Assembly: GCF_900155645.1 (NCBI RefSeq)
Contig: NZ_LT706985.1
Span: 372,001 to 436,000 of the forward strand
Direction: 5' to 3'
DNA: 64,000 nucleotides
Source: Vaginimicrobium propionicum
GTDB lineage: Bacteria > Actinomycetota > Actinomycetes > Propionibacteriales > Propionibacteriaceae
Position numbers and translations under genes: made by a program. This document shows positions 28,022-38,053 of this stretch, in pieces (within the stretch, counting starts at the first letter, position 1; each line of letters begins with the position of its first letter). A model generated the notes under the pieces. That model made no database searches. It worked only from the letters and a program-made list of their open reading frames with translations, and was not told the origin of the DNA.

Positions 28022-30373
28022 ATGTCAAGCAACGATAATGATGGCAGCGTCTATGGGCCATACGGTGAGGGCGGCGTGCCCGCCCGACCTCATTCGGCAA
28101 CCATTGAGCGGGTTGCAACCGGACCTGAACAGCCACGAATGAAGATGCGTAAACGGTGGTCATTTTTCGGGACGGCCAGCAAATCCCCGCAATCTGCCGT
28201 TCTTGACCCGCTATTTGCGGTGGTTAATTCTAATCATCCGCAAGCTGATTTAGCTTTGATTGAACGTGCCTACCAGACAGCTGAGCATTATCATCGCGGC
28301 CAAACCCGTAAATCAGGTGACCCATATATCACTCATCCGTTAGCGGTTGCGACAATTCTTGCCGAGCTAGGTATGACTGAGTCGACGCTGGCTGCTGCTT
28401 TACTGCACGACACGGTAGAGGATACTTCCTATACCATCAATCAACTAACGGTTGATTTTGGTGAAGAGATCGCCAAATTAGTTGATGGCGTAACAAAGTT
28501 AGACAAGGTGCAATATGGTGAGTCAGCCAAAGCGGAGACTATCCGAAAAATGGTCATCGCCATGGCGGCAGACATCAGAGTTCTGGTGATAAAACTGGCT
28601 GACCGCTTGCATAACATGCGTACCCTGGGCTTCTTGCGTCAAGACAAACAAAACCGAATAGCCAAAGAAACTTTAGAGATTTTTGCCCCGCTGGCTCACC
28701 GACTCGGCATGAACGCTATCAAATGGGAGCTAGAGGATCTAGCTTTCTCGACCATGCAGCCCAAGGTTTATGAAGAGATCGTACGCCTAGTGGCTCAAGC
28801 TGCCCCAGAACGCGAAAAACAGCTTCGTGAAGTGATAGACCAGGTGAACGCAGATCTGGAGGCATCCGGTATAAAAGCTACCGTCTACGGGCGTCCTAAA
28901 CACTATTACTCGATTTATCAAAAGATGATGGTTAGAGGTCGCGATTTTGAAGACATCTACGATTTAGTTGGTATTCGGATACTTGTAGATTCGGTGCGTG
29001 ATTGCTATGCCGTGCTGGGTGCCATGCATACGAGATGGAATCCACTGCCAGGGCGAGTAAAAGATTACATCGCCATGCCTAAATACAACATGTATCAATC
29101 ACTGCACACCACAGTGTTGGGGCCTGGCGCTCGGCCGGTGGAGTTTCAGATACGTACCCACGAAATGCACCGTCGGGCTGAATATGGTGTTGCTGCTCAC
29201 TGGAAATATAAGGCCAACCCCAATGCGACTAGCGCAGACGCGAAAGAACAAACTAATAATCTCTCCTGGCTGCACCAGCTGACACAGTTGCAGCGCGAAA
29301 ATGAAGATCCTAGCGAATTTTTGGATGCTTTGCGCTATGAAGTTAACGCTACTGAAGTTTATGTTTTTACTCCGCGTGGCGATGTTCTGGCTTTGCCGAA
29401 GGGCGCAACTCCAGTAGATATGGCTTATGCCATCCACACCGAGGTTGGGCATCGCTGTATTGGTGCCCGCGTCAATGGGCGGCTTGTGCCGTTGGAATCA
29501 AAATTGACCAACGGTGATCAGGTAGAGATTCTCACCTCGAAAGCTGATAACGCTGGTCCGTCTAGGGATTGGTTGAATTTCGTTGTTAGCCCGCGAGCAA
29601 AATCTAAAATACGTTCTTTCTTTACTAAGACTAGGCGGGAAGAAGCTATCGAGCGTGGTAAAGATTTGCTTGCCAAACAGATGCGAAAAACTAGTCTGCC
29701 ACTACAAAAACTTCTAACTGTCGAATATCTGACATCAGTTGCGGATACTTTCCGCCTATCGGACGTTAATAGTCTTTACGCGGCTGTAGGGGAGAGCAAT
29801 GTTGGCGCTCAGTCAGTCATTCAACGCTTAATTGAACTAGAGGGCGGTATTGACGATACTGCTGACGAGACTCTGGAAGATCGAGTTTTAGCTCAAGATA
29901 CTAAACGGCGTCCAATCTCTTCTGCATCAGGGGTGATCGTTGACGGAGACCCAGATTTGTGGGTGAAATTGGCGAAATGTTGTACGCCAGTGCCGGGCGA
30001 CGAAATTTTAGGATTCGTTACTCGCGATAAAGGTGTTTCCGTCCACCGCAAAGATTGCACCAATGCGGATAACTTATTAACTCATCCCGAACGCATCGTT
30101 AGCGTGGAATGGGCACCAACCAGCTACACTTCAGGTTTCTTAGTCACCATTCAGATCGAGTGTTTAGACAGGTCAGGTTTGCTGTCCGAGGTTACGAAGA
30201 TGATGGCCGATCAGGGTTCATCTATCACCTCAGCAACAGTTAACACCGCTAAAAACCGGACGGCAAAGATAAGGCTGACTTTTGAAGGTTCAGACGCCGA
30301 CCACCTAACGCATTTGATTGAGGCTCTGCGCAAGGTGTCCGGCGTCTACGATGTCTATCGAGTTAAGCAGTAA
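28022..30373 (+). CDS. relA: Bifunctional (p)ppGpp synthetase/hydrolase RelA/Rsh
   Basis: This long RSH enzyme makes and degrades (p)ppGpp during the stringent response. The 783-residue protein has the HD hydrolase domain with His129-Asp130 ([10 protein letters not shown]) intact, then the synthetase domain with [12 protein letters not shown] near 296-307 and [22 protein letters not shown], a TGS domain near 440-500 ([25 protein letters not shown]), a zinc-finger/CC region ([17 protein letters not shown]) and a C-terminal ACT domain. The N-terminal 60 residues are unstructured and basic. Its last 11 bases overlap the convergent DUF349 gene. Confidence 0.97.
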   Translation: MSSNDNDGSVYGPYGEGGVPARPHSATIERVATGPEQPRMKMRKRWSFFGTASKSPQSAVLDPLFAVVNSNHPQADLALIERAYQTAEHYHRGQTRKSGDPYITHPLAVATILAELGMTESTLAAALLHDTVEDTSYTINQLTVDFGEEIAKLVDGVTKLDKVQYGESAKAETIRKMVIAMAADIRVLVIKLADRLHNMRTLGFLRQDKQNRIAKETLEIFAPLAHRLGMNAIKWELEDLAFSTMQPKVYEEIVRLVAQAAPEREKQLREVIDQVNADLEASGIKATVYGRPKHYYSIYQKMMVRGRDFEDIYDLVGIRILVDSVRDCYAVLGAMHTRWNPLPGRVKDYIAMPKYNMYQSLHTTVLGPGARPVEFQIRTHEMHRRAEYGVAAHWKYKANPNATSADAKEQTNNLSWLHQLTQLQRENEDPSEFLDALRYEVNATEVYVFTPRGDVLALPKGATPVDMAYAIHTEVGHRCIGARVNGRLVPLESKLTNGDQVEILTSKADNAGPSRDWLNFVVSPRAKSKIRSFFTKTRREEAIERGKDLLAKQMRKTSLPLQKLLTVEYLTSVADTFRLSDVNSLYAAVGESNVGAQSVIQRLIELEGGIDDTADETLEDRVLAQDTKRRPISSASGVIVDGDPDLWVKLAKCCTPVPGDEILGFVTRDKGVSVHRKDCTNADNLLTHPERIVSVEWAPTSYTSGFLVTIQIECLDRSGLLSEVTKMMADQGSSITSATVNTAKNRTAKIRLTFEGSDADHLTHLIEALRKVSGVYDVYRVKQ

Positions 30374-31604
30374 ACTCGTCCAAGGCCTTCTGAGCCTGCG
30401 TTAGCCACTGATTGTAGGTGGCGATAGTTTCACGCAGTTTCTCAGCTTTCTTAGTATCTTTACTTTCTGCTGCCTCGGCCTGGCGAGTCAACTTCTCTAT
30501 TTGTGAGCTGAACATATCGACAGTGTCTTGAGCACGCTGTCTGGCTTCCGGGTCAGTACGTCGCCATTCAGCCTCTTCAGCTGATTTAACCGCGTTCTCG
30601 AGTTTCTTAACGCGCGCTTCAATATCGCGCGCAGCGTCCCTAGGCACCCGACCGATCTCATTAAATTTTGCCAAGAAGTCTCGGTAATCGTTACGACCTG
30701 CTTGTGGGTCGCTGACTGGCAGAATAGTTGCTTCGGCCTCTTCTAGGAGTTTTTGTTTGGCTGTAAGGTTGTCGCCATATTCAGCGTCCTGTTGTGCGAA
30801 AGCTGCTGATCGGGCGTCAAAAAACTTGTCTTGCAACCCTCTAAATTCGCTCCACAGTTGGTCATCGACATCTCGACGCGCCGGGCCGGCAGCTTTCCAC
30901 CTGGCCATCAAGTCGCGGAATTGGCCTGAAATCGGCCCCCAATCGGTAGATTCGGCGATTTGACGAGCTTCATTAATAATCTCTTGCTTTAGCTGTCGGG
31001 CATTCTCGCGCCTAGCGTTATCTTTAGCCTGAAATACTTTGCGGCGTTTAGAATATTCCGACCTAGCAGCAGAAAATCTTTCCCACAATGCATCGTCGGT
31101 GTTGCGATCAATGCGTGGCAGTTTTTTCCATTCATCTACGAGATTGCGGAATTTTGACATTCCCTGACGCCAATCATTCGACTTCGCAATTTTTTCGGCG
31201 CGGGTAATCATTTCTTCTTTAGCGGATTTGGTCTCCTCATTACGCTTAGCGCGAGCTTGCTTTCGTTGCACCGCTAAATCATCGATTTTAAGTTCGATGG
31301 CGCTAAGCCTGGCCTCAAGAGTTTGTAAATCCCCGACAGCATTAGCGCCAACGACTTTAGATTTAGCTACCTTTAAGGCTTTGCGCGCTTCGTCTGGCGA
31401 CAATGTGGCAGATTGGACGCGCTGATCTAGCAGATTCACCTCCGTTTCAAGTGCAGCGAAACGCTTGACGAAGAACGCCAGAGCGTCAGCGGGGGAAACA
31501 TCGGGAACCTGCCCTACTTCGCGTTCGCCATCGACAGTGCGCACAAAAACAGTGCCGTCTTGGGTTACACGACCAAAATCACCGGGCTTAGACGATTGAC
31601 TCAT
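30363..31604 (-). CDS. DUF349 coiled-coil protein
   Basis: The 413-residue protein contains several DUF349 repeats of the form W(K/R)xxGxxxRxxxxxLWxxFxxxxD: [42 protein letters not shown] and [19 protein letters not shown]. Highly charged helices ([35 protein letters not shown]) predict coiled coil. The N-terminus [21 protein letters not shown] is a conserved lead-in of the actinobacterial proteins. The role is unknown, although its placement next to relA recurs in actinobacteria. I start it at the ATG at 31604 ([11 protein letters not shown]); upstream in-frame starts would invade the promoter of the divergent hydrolase. Confidence 0.9.
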   Translation of the reverse strand: MSQSSKPGDFGRVTQDGTVFVRTVDGEREVGQVPDVSPADALAFFVKRFAALETEVNLLDQRVQSATLSPDEARKALKVAKSKVVGANAVGDLQTLEARLSAIELKIDDLAVQRKQARAKRNEETKSAKEEMITRAEKIAKSNDWRQGMSKFRNLVDEWKKLPRIDRNTDDALWERFSAARSEYSKRRKVFQAKDNARRENARQLKQEIINEARQIAESTDWGPISGQFRDLMARWKAAGPARRDVDDQLWSEFRGLQDKFFDARSAAFAQQDAEYGDNLTAKQKLLEEAEATILPVSDPQAGRNDYRDFLAKFNEIGRVPRDAARDIEARVKKLENAVKSAEEAEWRRTDPEARQRAQDTVDMFSSQIEKLTRQAEAAESKDTKKAEKLRETIATYNQWLTQAQKALDEFTA

Positions 31605-31622
31605 AAAGTACATATTGCCCGA

Positions 31623-31628
31623 TAGTGT
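31623..31628 (+). promoter_or_regulatory. Candidate -10 box for a leaderless hydrolase transcript
   Basis: TAGTGT fits TANNNT and ends seven bases before the likely GTG start at 31636. Only 31 bases separate the two divergent genes, so little room exists for a leader and ribosome binding site. Confidence 0.35.
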
Positions 31629-31635
31629 GGCATTT

Positions 31636-32310
31636 GTGTTCATTGCGACATTTCCTGCCGGCATATGGCAGACGAACTGTTATCTTTTAGGCTCCAGCCA
31701 GACCTCTCCACTGGTGGTCATAGACCCTGGTGTAGAGGCTTTTGGTGTGGTGGAAAGTCAGTTAGCTAAACTTAATGTTGGCCTAGCTGGTGTTATTGCA
31801 ACTCATGGCCATGTTGACCACATTGCTTCAGCTGCGAAACTTGCCAACAAGTATCAAGTCAAGATGTGGATGCACCCCGATGATGATTTCATGCTCACTG
31901 ACGCTGTTGCTGGGCTTGGATCGCTTTCGCGTCCAATGTTGGAAGAGATGGGGGTAGCAACCTTGGATGCCCCTGAGCAACGAGGTTTTTTAGCTGATGG
32001 TCAAAGTCTTGAGCTTGGCGGTATCACTTTTGAGATTTGGCATTTGCCGGGTCACAGCCCCGGCAGCGTGAATCTGCTAACACGCTTGTCTAAAGGTTCG
32101 ATTCTGTTTACTGGCGACGTTTTATTCGCCGGTTCTATTGGACGCACCGACTTGCCAGGTGGCGACCCAGCGTTAATGCGTAATAGTCTAAGGCGGTTAG
32201 TGGAGCTCGCCCCGGCAGATGCCCAGTGCGCGCCAGGGCATGGCTCGGCTACCTCAATGGAAAGAGAATTGGCTACTAACCCGTATTTGAACGGGTCAGC
32301 CGTTTTCTAG
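31636..32310 (+). CDS. Metallo-beta-lactamase-fold hydrolase (glyoxalase II-like)
   Basis: The 224-residue protein has the metal-binding THGHVDH motif, GHSPGSVNLL, FTGDVLFAGSIGRTDLPGGD and a final His in PGHGSATSMERE, the pattern of small GloB/YcbL-type hydrolases. The substrate may be a glutathione-, mycothiol- or other thioester, but this is not determined by sequence. I chose GTG 31636 (FIATFPAGIWQTNCYLLG), which matches the usual family start; starts at 31615 and 31627 are open too. It is 18 bases upstream of hisS, the standard relA-hydrolase-hisS order. Confidence 0.9.
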   Translation: MFIATFPAGIWQTNCYLLGSSQTSPLVVIDPGVEAFGVVESQLAKLNVGLAGVIATHGHVDHIASAAKLANKYQVKMWMHPDDDFMLTDAVAGLGSLSRPMLEEMGVATLDAPEQRGFLADGQSLELGGITFEIWHLPGHSPGSVNLLTRLSKGSILFTGDVLFAGSIGRTDLPGGDPALMRNSLRRLVELAPADAQCAPGHGSATSMERELATNPYLNGSAVF

Positions 32311-32328
32311 CGAAGGAGTTAATAGATA

Positions 32329-33666
32329 GTGACTCGTCCAAAGGCCCTTTCAGGTTTTCCAGAGTTTCTGCCTGCGCAACGTATGGTCGAGCAGCGGGTG
32401 GTCGATATTTTGCGTCGTACTTTCGAGCTTCACGGTTTTGCTTCGATTCAAACGCGGGCAGTAGAGACGATGGCCTCGCTGAATCGCAAAGGTGAAATCA
32501 CTAAAGAGGTTTACGTTATTCGACGACTCCACGAAGACAACGAACATGAGACCAGCGATTCAGACTTAGGTTTGCACTTTGATTTAACAGTGCCGCTGGC
32601 TCGATATGTGGTGGAGCATGCAGGCCACCTGCAATTCCCCTTCCGCAGATATCAAATCCAGCCGGTGTGGCGAGGTGAGCGTCCCCAAGAAGGTAGATAT
32701 CGAGAGTTTTGGCAAGCTGACATCGACATTATTGGTGCTGGCGATTTGGCATGGCATCACGATGTTGAAGCAATGCTGGTGATGCTAGAAGCTCTTGAGG
32801 CTCTGCATCTTGAGGTAGGTATCCCACAAGTTGTTATGCATGTCAATAACCGTAAACTTTGTGAGGGTTTCTATCAGGGGCTTGGTATTTCCGACAGTGC
32901 TGAGGTGCTGCAGCGAGTCGATAAATTTGACAAAATCGGCGCTGACGGGGTTGGTGAATTATTGCGTGAAGAGCTTGGACTTGCCACGGAGGTAGTCGAT
33001 AAGTGTATCGCTTTAGCCTCGATTTCGACCCCAGATGATTCTTTCGTGGCTAAGGTGCATGATCTTGGCGTAACCAGTCCTCTCCTCGAAGAGGGTTTGA
33101 ATGAGTTAGCTGGTGTGGTGCGGGCAGCTAATGAGGTAGTGCCTGGACGCATTCGAGCTAATTTGAAGATAGCCCGCGGTCTCGACTATTACACTGGCAC
33201 CGTCTATGAGACTGAACTTGTTGGGCACGAAAAGATGGGCTCGGTCGCCTCTGGCGGGCGTTATGAGAAACTAGCCTCGGATGGGAAAAATAGCTATCCC
33301 GGTGTCGGAATTTCACTTGGGTTAACTCGATTGTTGGCGCCGATTTTGGTGCGCGGCCAGCTGGTAGCTAATCGGCAGGTTCCCTCTGCTGTGTTGGTGG
33401 CCGTAACAAGTGAAGAAGAACGTAGTCAGGCCATGCAGGTGGCAACTATTTTGCGTCACCGCGGCATCCCTACCGAAGTTGCACCAAAGGCAAATAAGTT
33501 TGGTAAGCAAATTCGTCACGCTGATCGACGAGGGATTCCCTATGTTTGGTTTGGCGGGGTTGACGGTGAGGTAAAAGACATTCGCAGTGGCGAGCAGCAA
33601 ACCGCAAATGCCGAGCACTGGGCAATCCCAGAAACCGACATTCGACCTAGCCTGATACACGACTGA
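32329..33666 (+). CDS. hisS: Histidyl-tRNA synthetase
   Basis: HisRS charges tRNA-His. The 445-residue class II enzyme has motif 1 around the N-terminal helix ([24 protein letters not shown]), the motif 2 region with [32 protein letters not shown], the histidine-specific [13 protein letters not shown], motif 3 [11 protein letters not shown] and a C-terminal anticodon-binding domain ([22 protein letters not shown]). The GTG start has GAAGGAG upstream. Its N-terminal extension [14 protein letters not shown] is of the actinobacterial type. Confidence 0.97.
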   Translation: MTRPKALSGFPEFLPAQRMVEQRVVDILRRTFELHGFASIQTRAVETMASLNRKGEITKEVYVIRRLHEDNEHETSDSDLGLHFDLTVPLARYVVEHAGHLQFPFRRYQIQPVWRGERPQEGRYREFWQADIDIIGAGDLAWHHDVEAMLVMLEALEALHLEVGIPQVVMHVNNRKLCEGFYQGLGISDSAEVLQRVDKFDKIGADGVGELLREELGLATEVVDKCIALASISTPDDSFVAKVHDLGVTSPLLEEGLNELAGVVRAANEVVPGRIRANLKIARGLDYYTGTVYETELVGHEKMGSVASGGRYEKLASDGKNSYPGVGISLGLTRLLAPILVRGQLVANRQVPSAVLVAVTSEEERSQAMQVATILRHRGIPTEVAPKANKFGKQIRHADRRGIPYVWFGGVDGEVKDIRSGEQQTANAEHWAIPETDIRPSLIHD

Positions 33667-33704
33667 TAAGCTATCCACCGCGAGTTGTTAGGAAGGAAAT
33701 CAAA

Positions 33705-35492
33705 GTGATCCGCACCCATTTAGCTGGACGACTAACTAAGGCCGACATCGGCAAACAAGTTACCTTGGCAGGTTGGGTAAATTCTAGGCGAGATCACGGC
33801 GGGGTAGTGTTCATCGACCTACGCGATTCTTCCGGTATCGCCCAAGTAGTTTTCCGTGAGGAGCTCGTAAACGAGCTTGGGGCACACCGGTTACGCAACG
33901 AATACTGCATAGCTGTAACGGGAGAGGTTCAAGCTAGAGACGAAGAAACCATAAACCCGAAGATGGCAACTGGAGAAATTGAAGTCGGTGTTAGCCATCT
34001 TGAGGTGCTGTCGGTTTCTGCCCCCTTACCTTTCCAAATCGACGAATACGTCAATGTTGGTGAGGACGCTAGGTTCCGTTACCGCTATCTAGATTTACGC
34101 CGTCCAAAGCCTGCTATGGCGCTTAGAATGCGTTCGAAAGTTAACCAGGCAGCTCGTGAAGTACTGTCTGGCCATGATTTCGTCGAGATAGAGACCCCCA
34201 CGTTAACGCGTTCTACTCCTGAGGGCGCCCGCGACTTCTTGGTGCCAGCAAGATTGGCGCCCGGTTCCTGGTATGCGCTGCCGCAGTCGCCACAGTTATT
34301 TAAGCAATTACTGATGGTGGCTGGCATGGAACGCTATTACCAAATTGCACGTTGCTATCGTGACGAGGATTTCAGAGCTGATCGGCAACCCGAGTTCACG
34401 CAGTTGGATGTCGAGATGAGCTTCGTTGATCAAGAAGACGTCATGAAAATAGCTGAGGAGATTGTCGGCCAAATCTGGCAACTGATCGGCTATGAGATTC
34501 CGACGCCACTGCCGCGAATAACATTCAAAGACGCCATGGACAAATATGGCTCTGACAAGCCTGATTTGCGTTTCGATCTGCCGCTAGTGGAATTGACTGA
34601 CTACTTCGCTAATACTCCCTTCAGGGTTTTCCAAGCCCCTTACGTCGGTGCGATAGTCATGCCAGGCGGCGCCTCACAGGCACGCCGCAAGTTTGACGCT
34701 TGGCAAGACTGGGCACGCCAACGCGGAGCGCGTGGCCTGGCATATGTGATTATTGACCAGGATGCTAACTTGTCTGGTCCAGTGGCTAAAAACATCTCCG
34801 ATACTGAGCGTGACGGGTTAATAGCAGCTACTGGCGCCAAAGCTGGGGACTGCATCTTCTTTGCTGCGGGCGAAAAAACCGCCTCCCAGAATTTGTTGGG
34901 TGCTGCCCGCGTCGAAATTGCTAACCGGCTGGGGCTGATCGACGAGAATTCGTGGAGCTTCTGCTGGGTGGTAGACGCCCCGCTATTTAAGCCAGCGTCT
35001 GAGGCTAAGGCGGAGGGGGATGTTGCCCTTGGTGAAGGCAAGTGGACGGCTGTTCACCATGCTTTCACCTCGCCGAAACCAGAATGTCTAGATAGCTTCG
35101 ACACCGACCCGGCTACGGCGCTATCCCAGGCTTATGACATTGTTTGCAACGGAAACGAGATTGGCGGAGGGTCGATTCGTATTCATCGAAAAGATATCCA
35201 AGAGCGAGTCTTTAAGGTGATGGGTATAGACGAAGAACAAGCCAAAAAGAAGTTCGGCTTCCTCTTGGATGCCTTCGCTTTCGGCGCCCCGCCGCATGGT
35301 GGCATCGCATTCGGGTGGGATAGAATCGTGGCTTTACTGACTCACTCAGAGTCGATCCGTGAGGTCATTGCTTTCCCGAAGACTGGCAATGGATATGACC
35401 CATTGACTGGCGCACCGGCACCAATTCCACTGGCTCAGCGCCGTGAAACCGGTGTGGATTTCAAACCAGAATCAAAACAGAAAACGAAATAA
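33705..35492 (+). CDS. aspS: Aspartyl-tRNA synthetase, probably non-discriminating
   Basis: AspRS charges tRNA-Asp and, in its non-discriminating form, also tRNA-Asn. The 595-residue bacterial-type enzyme has an OB anticodon domain (residues 1-105), motif 2 with [24 protein letters not shown], the GAD insertion domain (residues ~290-420) and motif 3 [11 protein letters not shown]. His31 in RRDHGG corresponds to the residue that is His in non-discriminating and Leu in discriminating bacterial AspRS. This fits with gatCAB in the same window. The GTG start has GGAAGG upstream. Confidence 0.97.
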   Translation: MIRTHLAGRLTKADIGKQVTLAGWVNSRRDHGGVVFIDLRDSSGIAQVVFREELVNELGAHRLRNEYCIAVTGEVQARDEETINPKMATGEIEVGVSHLEVLSVSAPLPFQIDEYVNVGEDARFRYRYLDLRRPKPAMALRMRSKVNQAAREVLSGHDFVEIETPTLTRSTPEGARDFLVPARLAPGSWYALPQSPQLFKQLLMVAGMERYYQIARCYRDEDFRADRQPEFTQLDVEMSFVDQEDVMKIAEEIVGQIWQLIGYEIPTPLPRITFKDAMDKYGSDKPDLRFDLPLVELTDYFANTPFRVFQAPYVGAIVMPGGASQARRKFDAWQDWARQRGARGLAYVIIDQDANLSGPVAKNISDTERDGLIAATGAKAGDCIFFAAGEKTASQNLLGAARVEIANRLGLIDENSWSFCWVVDAPLFKPASEAKAEGDVALGEGKWTAVHHAFTSPKPECLDSFDTDPATALSQAYDIVCNGNEIGGGSIRIHRKDIQERVFKVMGIDEEQAKKKFGFLLDAFAFGAPPHGGIAFGWDRIVALLTHSESIREVIAFPKTGNGYDPLTGAPAPIPLAQRRETGVDFKPESKQKTK

Positions 35493-35509
35493 GACCTGTC
35501 TTTATGCTT

Positions 35510-35541
35510 GGATGTTCCCTCGCCTAGGTGAGGGAACATCC
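35510..35541. terminator. 32-base near-perfect palindrome after aspS
   Basis: Two 16-base arms meet with no spacer; the single mismatch becomes a G-U pair in RNA, so the stem is uninterrupted. It begins 18 bases after the aspS stop and fits a strong terminator hairpin of the U-less kind, because no T-run follows on either strand. Being symmetric it could stop transcription in both directions or serve as a protein-binding site. Confidence 0.65.
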
Positions 35542-35573
35542 CAGTTGTCTATGGGAACGCCAATTCGTGATAG

Positions 35574-35601
35574 TTACCTTTAGGAAATTAAAGGTTATAC
35601 A
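35574..35601 (+). promoter_or_regulatory. Candidate rarA promoter
   Basis: TTACCT (35574-35579) and TATACA (35596-35601) are separated by 16 bases and lie 30 bases before the rarA ATG, downstream of the aspS terminator-like palindrome. The -35 is a moderate match and the -10 a moderate match to the sigma-70 consensus. Confidence 0.4.
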
Positions 35602-35630
35602 GATAATTCGTAATCCCTTGCTAGCCTGAA

Positions 35631-36989
35631 ATGGTGAGTGAGGACCTTTTCGGCAACATTGATTCGGGTCAGATTCAGCCGGTTAGTTCGTTATCTGATG
35701 CTCGTCATGGTCAAGTGCCTCTGGCAGTGCGGATGCGGCCAAGAACTTTAGACGAAATTGTTGGCCAGCAACACCTCCTGGCTCCTGGCTCACCGCTGCA
35801 CCGGCTAACTCAAGGAAATGGCGCTATGTCGGTTTTTCTTTGGGGTCCGCCTGGGGTTGGTAAAACTACTATCGCCTCTGTTGTGGCTAACCAAACGAAA
35901 GGTCGGTTCGTCGAATTATCTGCGGTATCTGCTGGCGTCAAGCAGGTGCGTGCCGAATTGGACGAAGCACGCCGTCAATTAGCCCACGGTATAAGCACAG
36001 TGCTGTTTGTGGATGAGGTCCATAGATTCTCTAAAGCTCAGCAAGACGTGCTGTTGCCAGCTGTCGAAAATCGGCTGGTCACATTAATCGCTGCTACTAC
36101 AGAAAACCCGAGTTTTTCGGTGATAGCCCCGCTATTGTCTCGCTCGCTGCTGCTGACGCTGAGGCCACTAACCCAAGATGACTTGGCGAAACTTCTGGAA
36201 AGAGCTTTGATAGATACCCGTGGCTTGGGTGGAAATTTTAGCCTCGAAGATGAGGCTAAAGCCAGCATTTTGCGGCTGGCTGGGGGAGACGCGCGTCGGG
36301 CACTGACCTATCTGGAAGAGGCAGCTAGGGGAGCCGGCGCTAAAGGTAGTACGCTTATTGATTCTCAGGCTTTAGAGCAGTCGGTAGATAAAGCAGCCGT
36401 GCGTTACGACCGTGATGGTGACCAGCACTATGACGTTATTAGCGCGTTTATTAAATCAGTGCGTGGCTCTGATGTTGATGCGGCCTTGCACTATTTGGCT
36501 CGCATGATTGAGGCCGGAGAAGACCCAAGATTTATCGCTAGACGGCTAATTATTTTGGCTTCCGAAGATATTGGCATGGCCGCCCCAAGCGTCTTGACAA
36601 CGTGTGTTGCCGCCGGACAGGCCGTGCAGATGATCGGTATGCCAGAGGCTCGGATAAACCTGGCTCAAGCCACCATTGCCGCCGCTACCGCACCGAAATC
36701 AAATTCGGTGATAACCGCTATCGACCAGGCAATAGCGGACGTGCGAGCCGGAAAAATTGGCCAAGTGCCCCCGCATTTGCGGGACGCACACTATTCCAGC
36801 GCTAAACATTATGGTCACGGTGTGGACTACAAATATGCCCACAACTATCCTCACCACGTAGCTAAGCAAACCTATCTGCCAAGCGAGCTTGCCGAAGTTC
36901 GCTACTATCAACCATCGGATAGCGGGAATGAGCAACAAATAGGTGAGCGGCTAGGTATTTTACGTAAATTATTGGGGCGCGAAGATTAA
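35631..36989 (+). CDS. rarA: Replication-associated recombination ATPase RarA (MgsA)
   Basis: RarA is a clamp-loader-like AAA+ ATPase acting at stalled forks. The 452-residue protein has [21 protein letters not shown], Walker [10 protein letters not shown], Walker [17 protein letters not shown], sensor 1 [10 protein letters not shown], the arginine-finger area [10 protein letters not shown], and the C-terminal tetramerisation domain with SEDIGMAAP and [24 protein letters not shown]-like clamp-binding stretch may be near the start (EDLFGN). Its stop overlaps that of the convergent yihY gene by four bases, TTAA. Confidence 0.95.
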   Translation: MVSEDLFGNIDSGQIQPVSSLSDARHGQVPLAVRMRPRTLDEIVGQQHLLAPGSPLHRLTQGNGAMSVFLWGPPGVGKTTIASVVANQTKGRFVELSAVSAGVKQVRAELDEARRQLAHGISTVLFVDEVHRFSKAQQDVLLPAVENRLVTLIAATTENPSFSVIAPLLSRSLLLTLRPLTQDDLAKLLERALIDTRGLGGNFSLEDEAKASILRLAGGDARRALTYLEEAARGAGAKGSTLIDSQALEQSVDKAAVRYDRDGDQHYDVISAFIKSVRGSDVDAALHYLARMIEAGEDPRFIARRLIILASEDIGMAAPSVLTTCVAAGQAVQMIGMPEARINLAQATIAAATAPKSNSVITAIDQAIADVRAGKIGQVPPHLRDAHYSSAKHYGHGVDYKYAHNYPHHVAKQTYLPSELAEVRYYQPSDSGNEQQIGERLGILRKLLGRED

Positions 36990-37990
36990 TTACCTAACCT
37001 AATCTCGTGGGCTAGATTAGCTAGCCGGTCGGCTTGTTCTTTCTGAGCTCGCAAGCCGGTAGTGTCGCGCGGTGTAGTAATTAATTGACGTTCTGCCGGT
37101 AGTCCTAATAGCAACTGGCGAGTTCTTTCTAATTCAGCGTCTAAAGTGGCACCCAATAACAAGGCAATATTTGTCACCCAGAACAACAGTAAAGCAATAA
37201 TGACGCCAGCCAGTGTGCCGTAGGTTTTGTTGTAGTTAGAGAAATTCGATAAGTAGAAACCGTAACCTGCCACAGCGATTAGGGCAACAACGACGGCTGT
37301 TACTGAGCCAGCCGATAACCAGCGAATCCGGTTACGGCAGATATTGGGGCAGAAATGGTAAAGCACGCCGACCATAAGCGTCAGCATGAACAGCAGCAAT
37401 GGCCATTTAGCAATGCCGACGAGGGTGCCGGTGCGAGCACCAATCCCTGTCCAGGCACCCACCTGGGCAGCGAAGTCACCCGACAAAGACATCAAAATCA
37501 AGACCACAACCATGGTTAGCACCATGACGATGGTTACCGCGAAGAGTCGAAGTTTCAGCCGAATAACATTTCGGCCTTCGGCTACTCGATAGACCCGATT
37601 TAGTGCTCGAGAAAAAGCGGCAACATAACTGGAGGCTGACCACAAGGCGACCAAAATACCAGTTACCAACGCAATTCCAGCTCCAGGGGAATCTAGGAAG
37701 CCAGTAACGATAGAGACAATCATTTGTGCAGCCTGGGTATCTTGCACAGATTCTTCGATCAAAGCGATTACTGACGGCATTACCGCCTCAGACTGGCCAA
37801 TTAGCTGCAGTATTGACACCAGCGCAAGCAAAGCCGGAAAAACTGTCTGCACCGTAAAGTAGGTGAGGCTAGCGGCAACATCAGTGGTTTGGTTCTCTGT
37901 AAACCTAGTCAAGGTCGCTTTCAAGGTGAACTTTACTGCTTTCGGCGTCATCTTAGGTTTAGGGCTTTTTGTCTCTACCATGCTCGTCAC
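36986..37990 (-). CDS. YihY/BrkB-family inner membrane protein
   Basis: The 334-residue protein has about six membrane helices (for example near residues 56-75, 110-130, 150-170, 200-220, 235-255 and 265-285) and the family motifs [19 protein letters not shown] and [20 protein letters not shown], with the polar [32 protein letters not shown] near the end. The family was once annotated as ribonuclease BN, which is incorrect; its function is unknown. The GTG at 37990 or the ATG at 37981 may be the start; neither has a good ribosome binding site. It is divergent from alaS. Confidence 0.9.
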   Translation of the reverse strand: MTSMVETKSPKPKMTPKAVKFTLKATLTRFTENQTTDVAASLTYFTVQTVFPALLALVSILQLIGQSEAVMPSVIALIEESVQDTQAAQMIVSIVTGFLDSPGAGIALVTGILVALWSASSYVAAFSRALNRVYRVAEGRNVIRLKLRLFAVTIVMVLTMVVVLILMSLSGDFAAQVGAWTGIGARTGTLVGIAKWPLLLFMLTLMVGVLYHFCPNICRNRIRWLSAGSVTAVVVALIAVAGYGFYLSNFSNYNKTYGTLAGVIIALLLFWVTNIALLLGATLDAELERTRQLLLGLPAERQLITTPRDTTGLRAQKEQADRLANLAHEIRLGN

Positions 37991-38016
37991 ATTTCTAAGC
38001 TACCTAATGCTGGCGC

Positions 38017-38022
38017 TACACT
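38017..38022 (+). promoter_or_regulatory. Candidate -10 box for alaS
   Basis: TACACT matches TANNNT and lies 31 bases before the alaS ATG, within the short divergent gap to yihY. A GAGAGGGA ribosome binding site follows. No clear -35 was found. Confidence 0.3.
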
Positions 38023-38053
38023 TGCCCATTGAGCCGCTACGAGAGGGATATTT

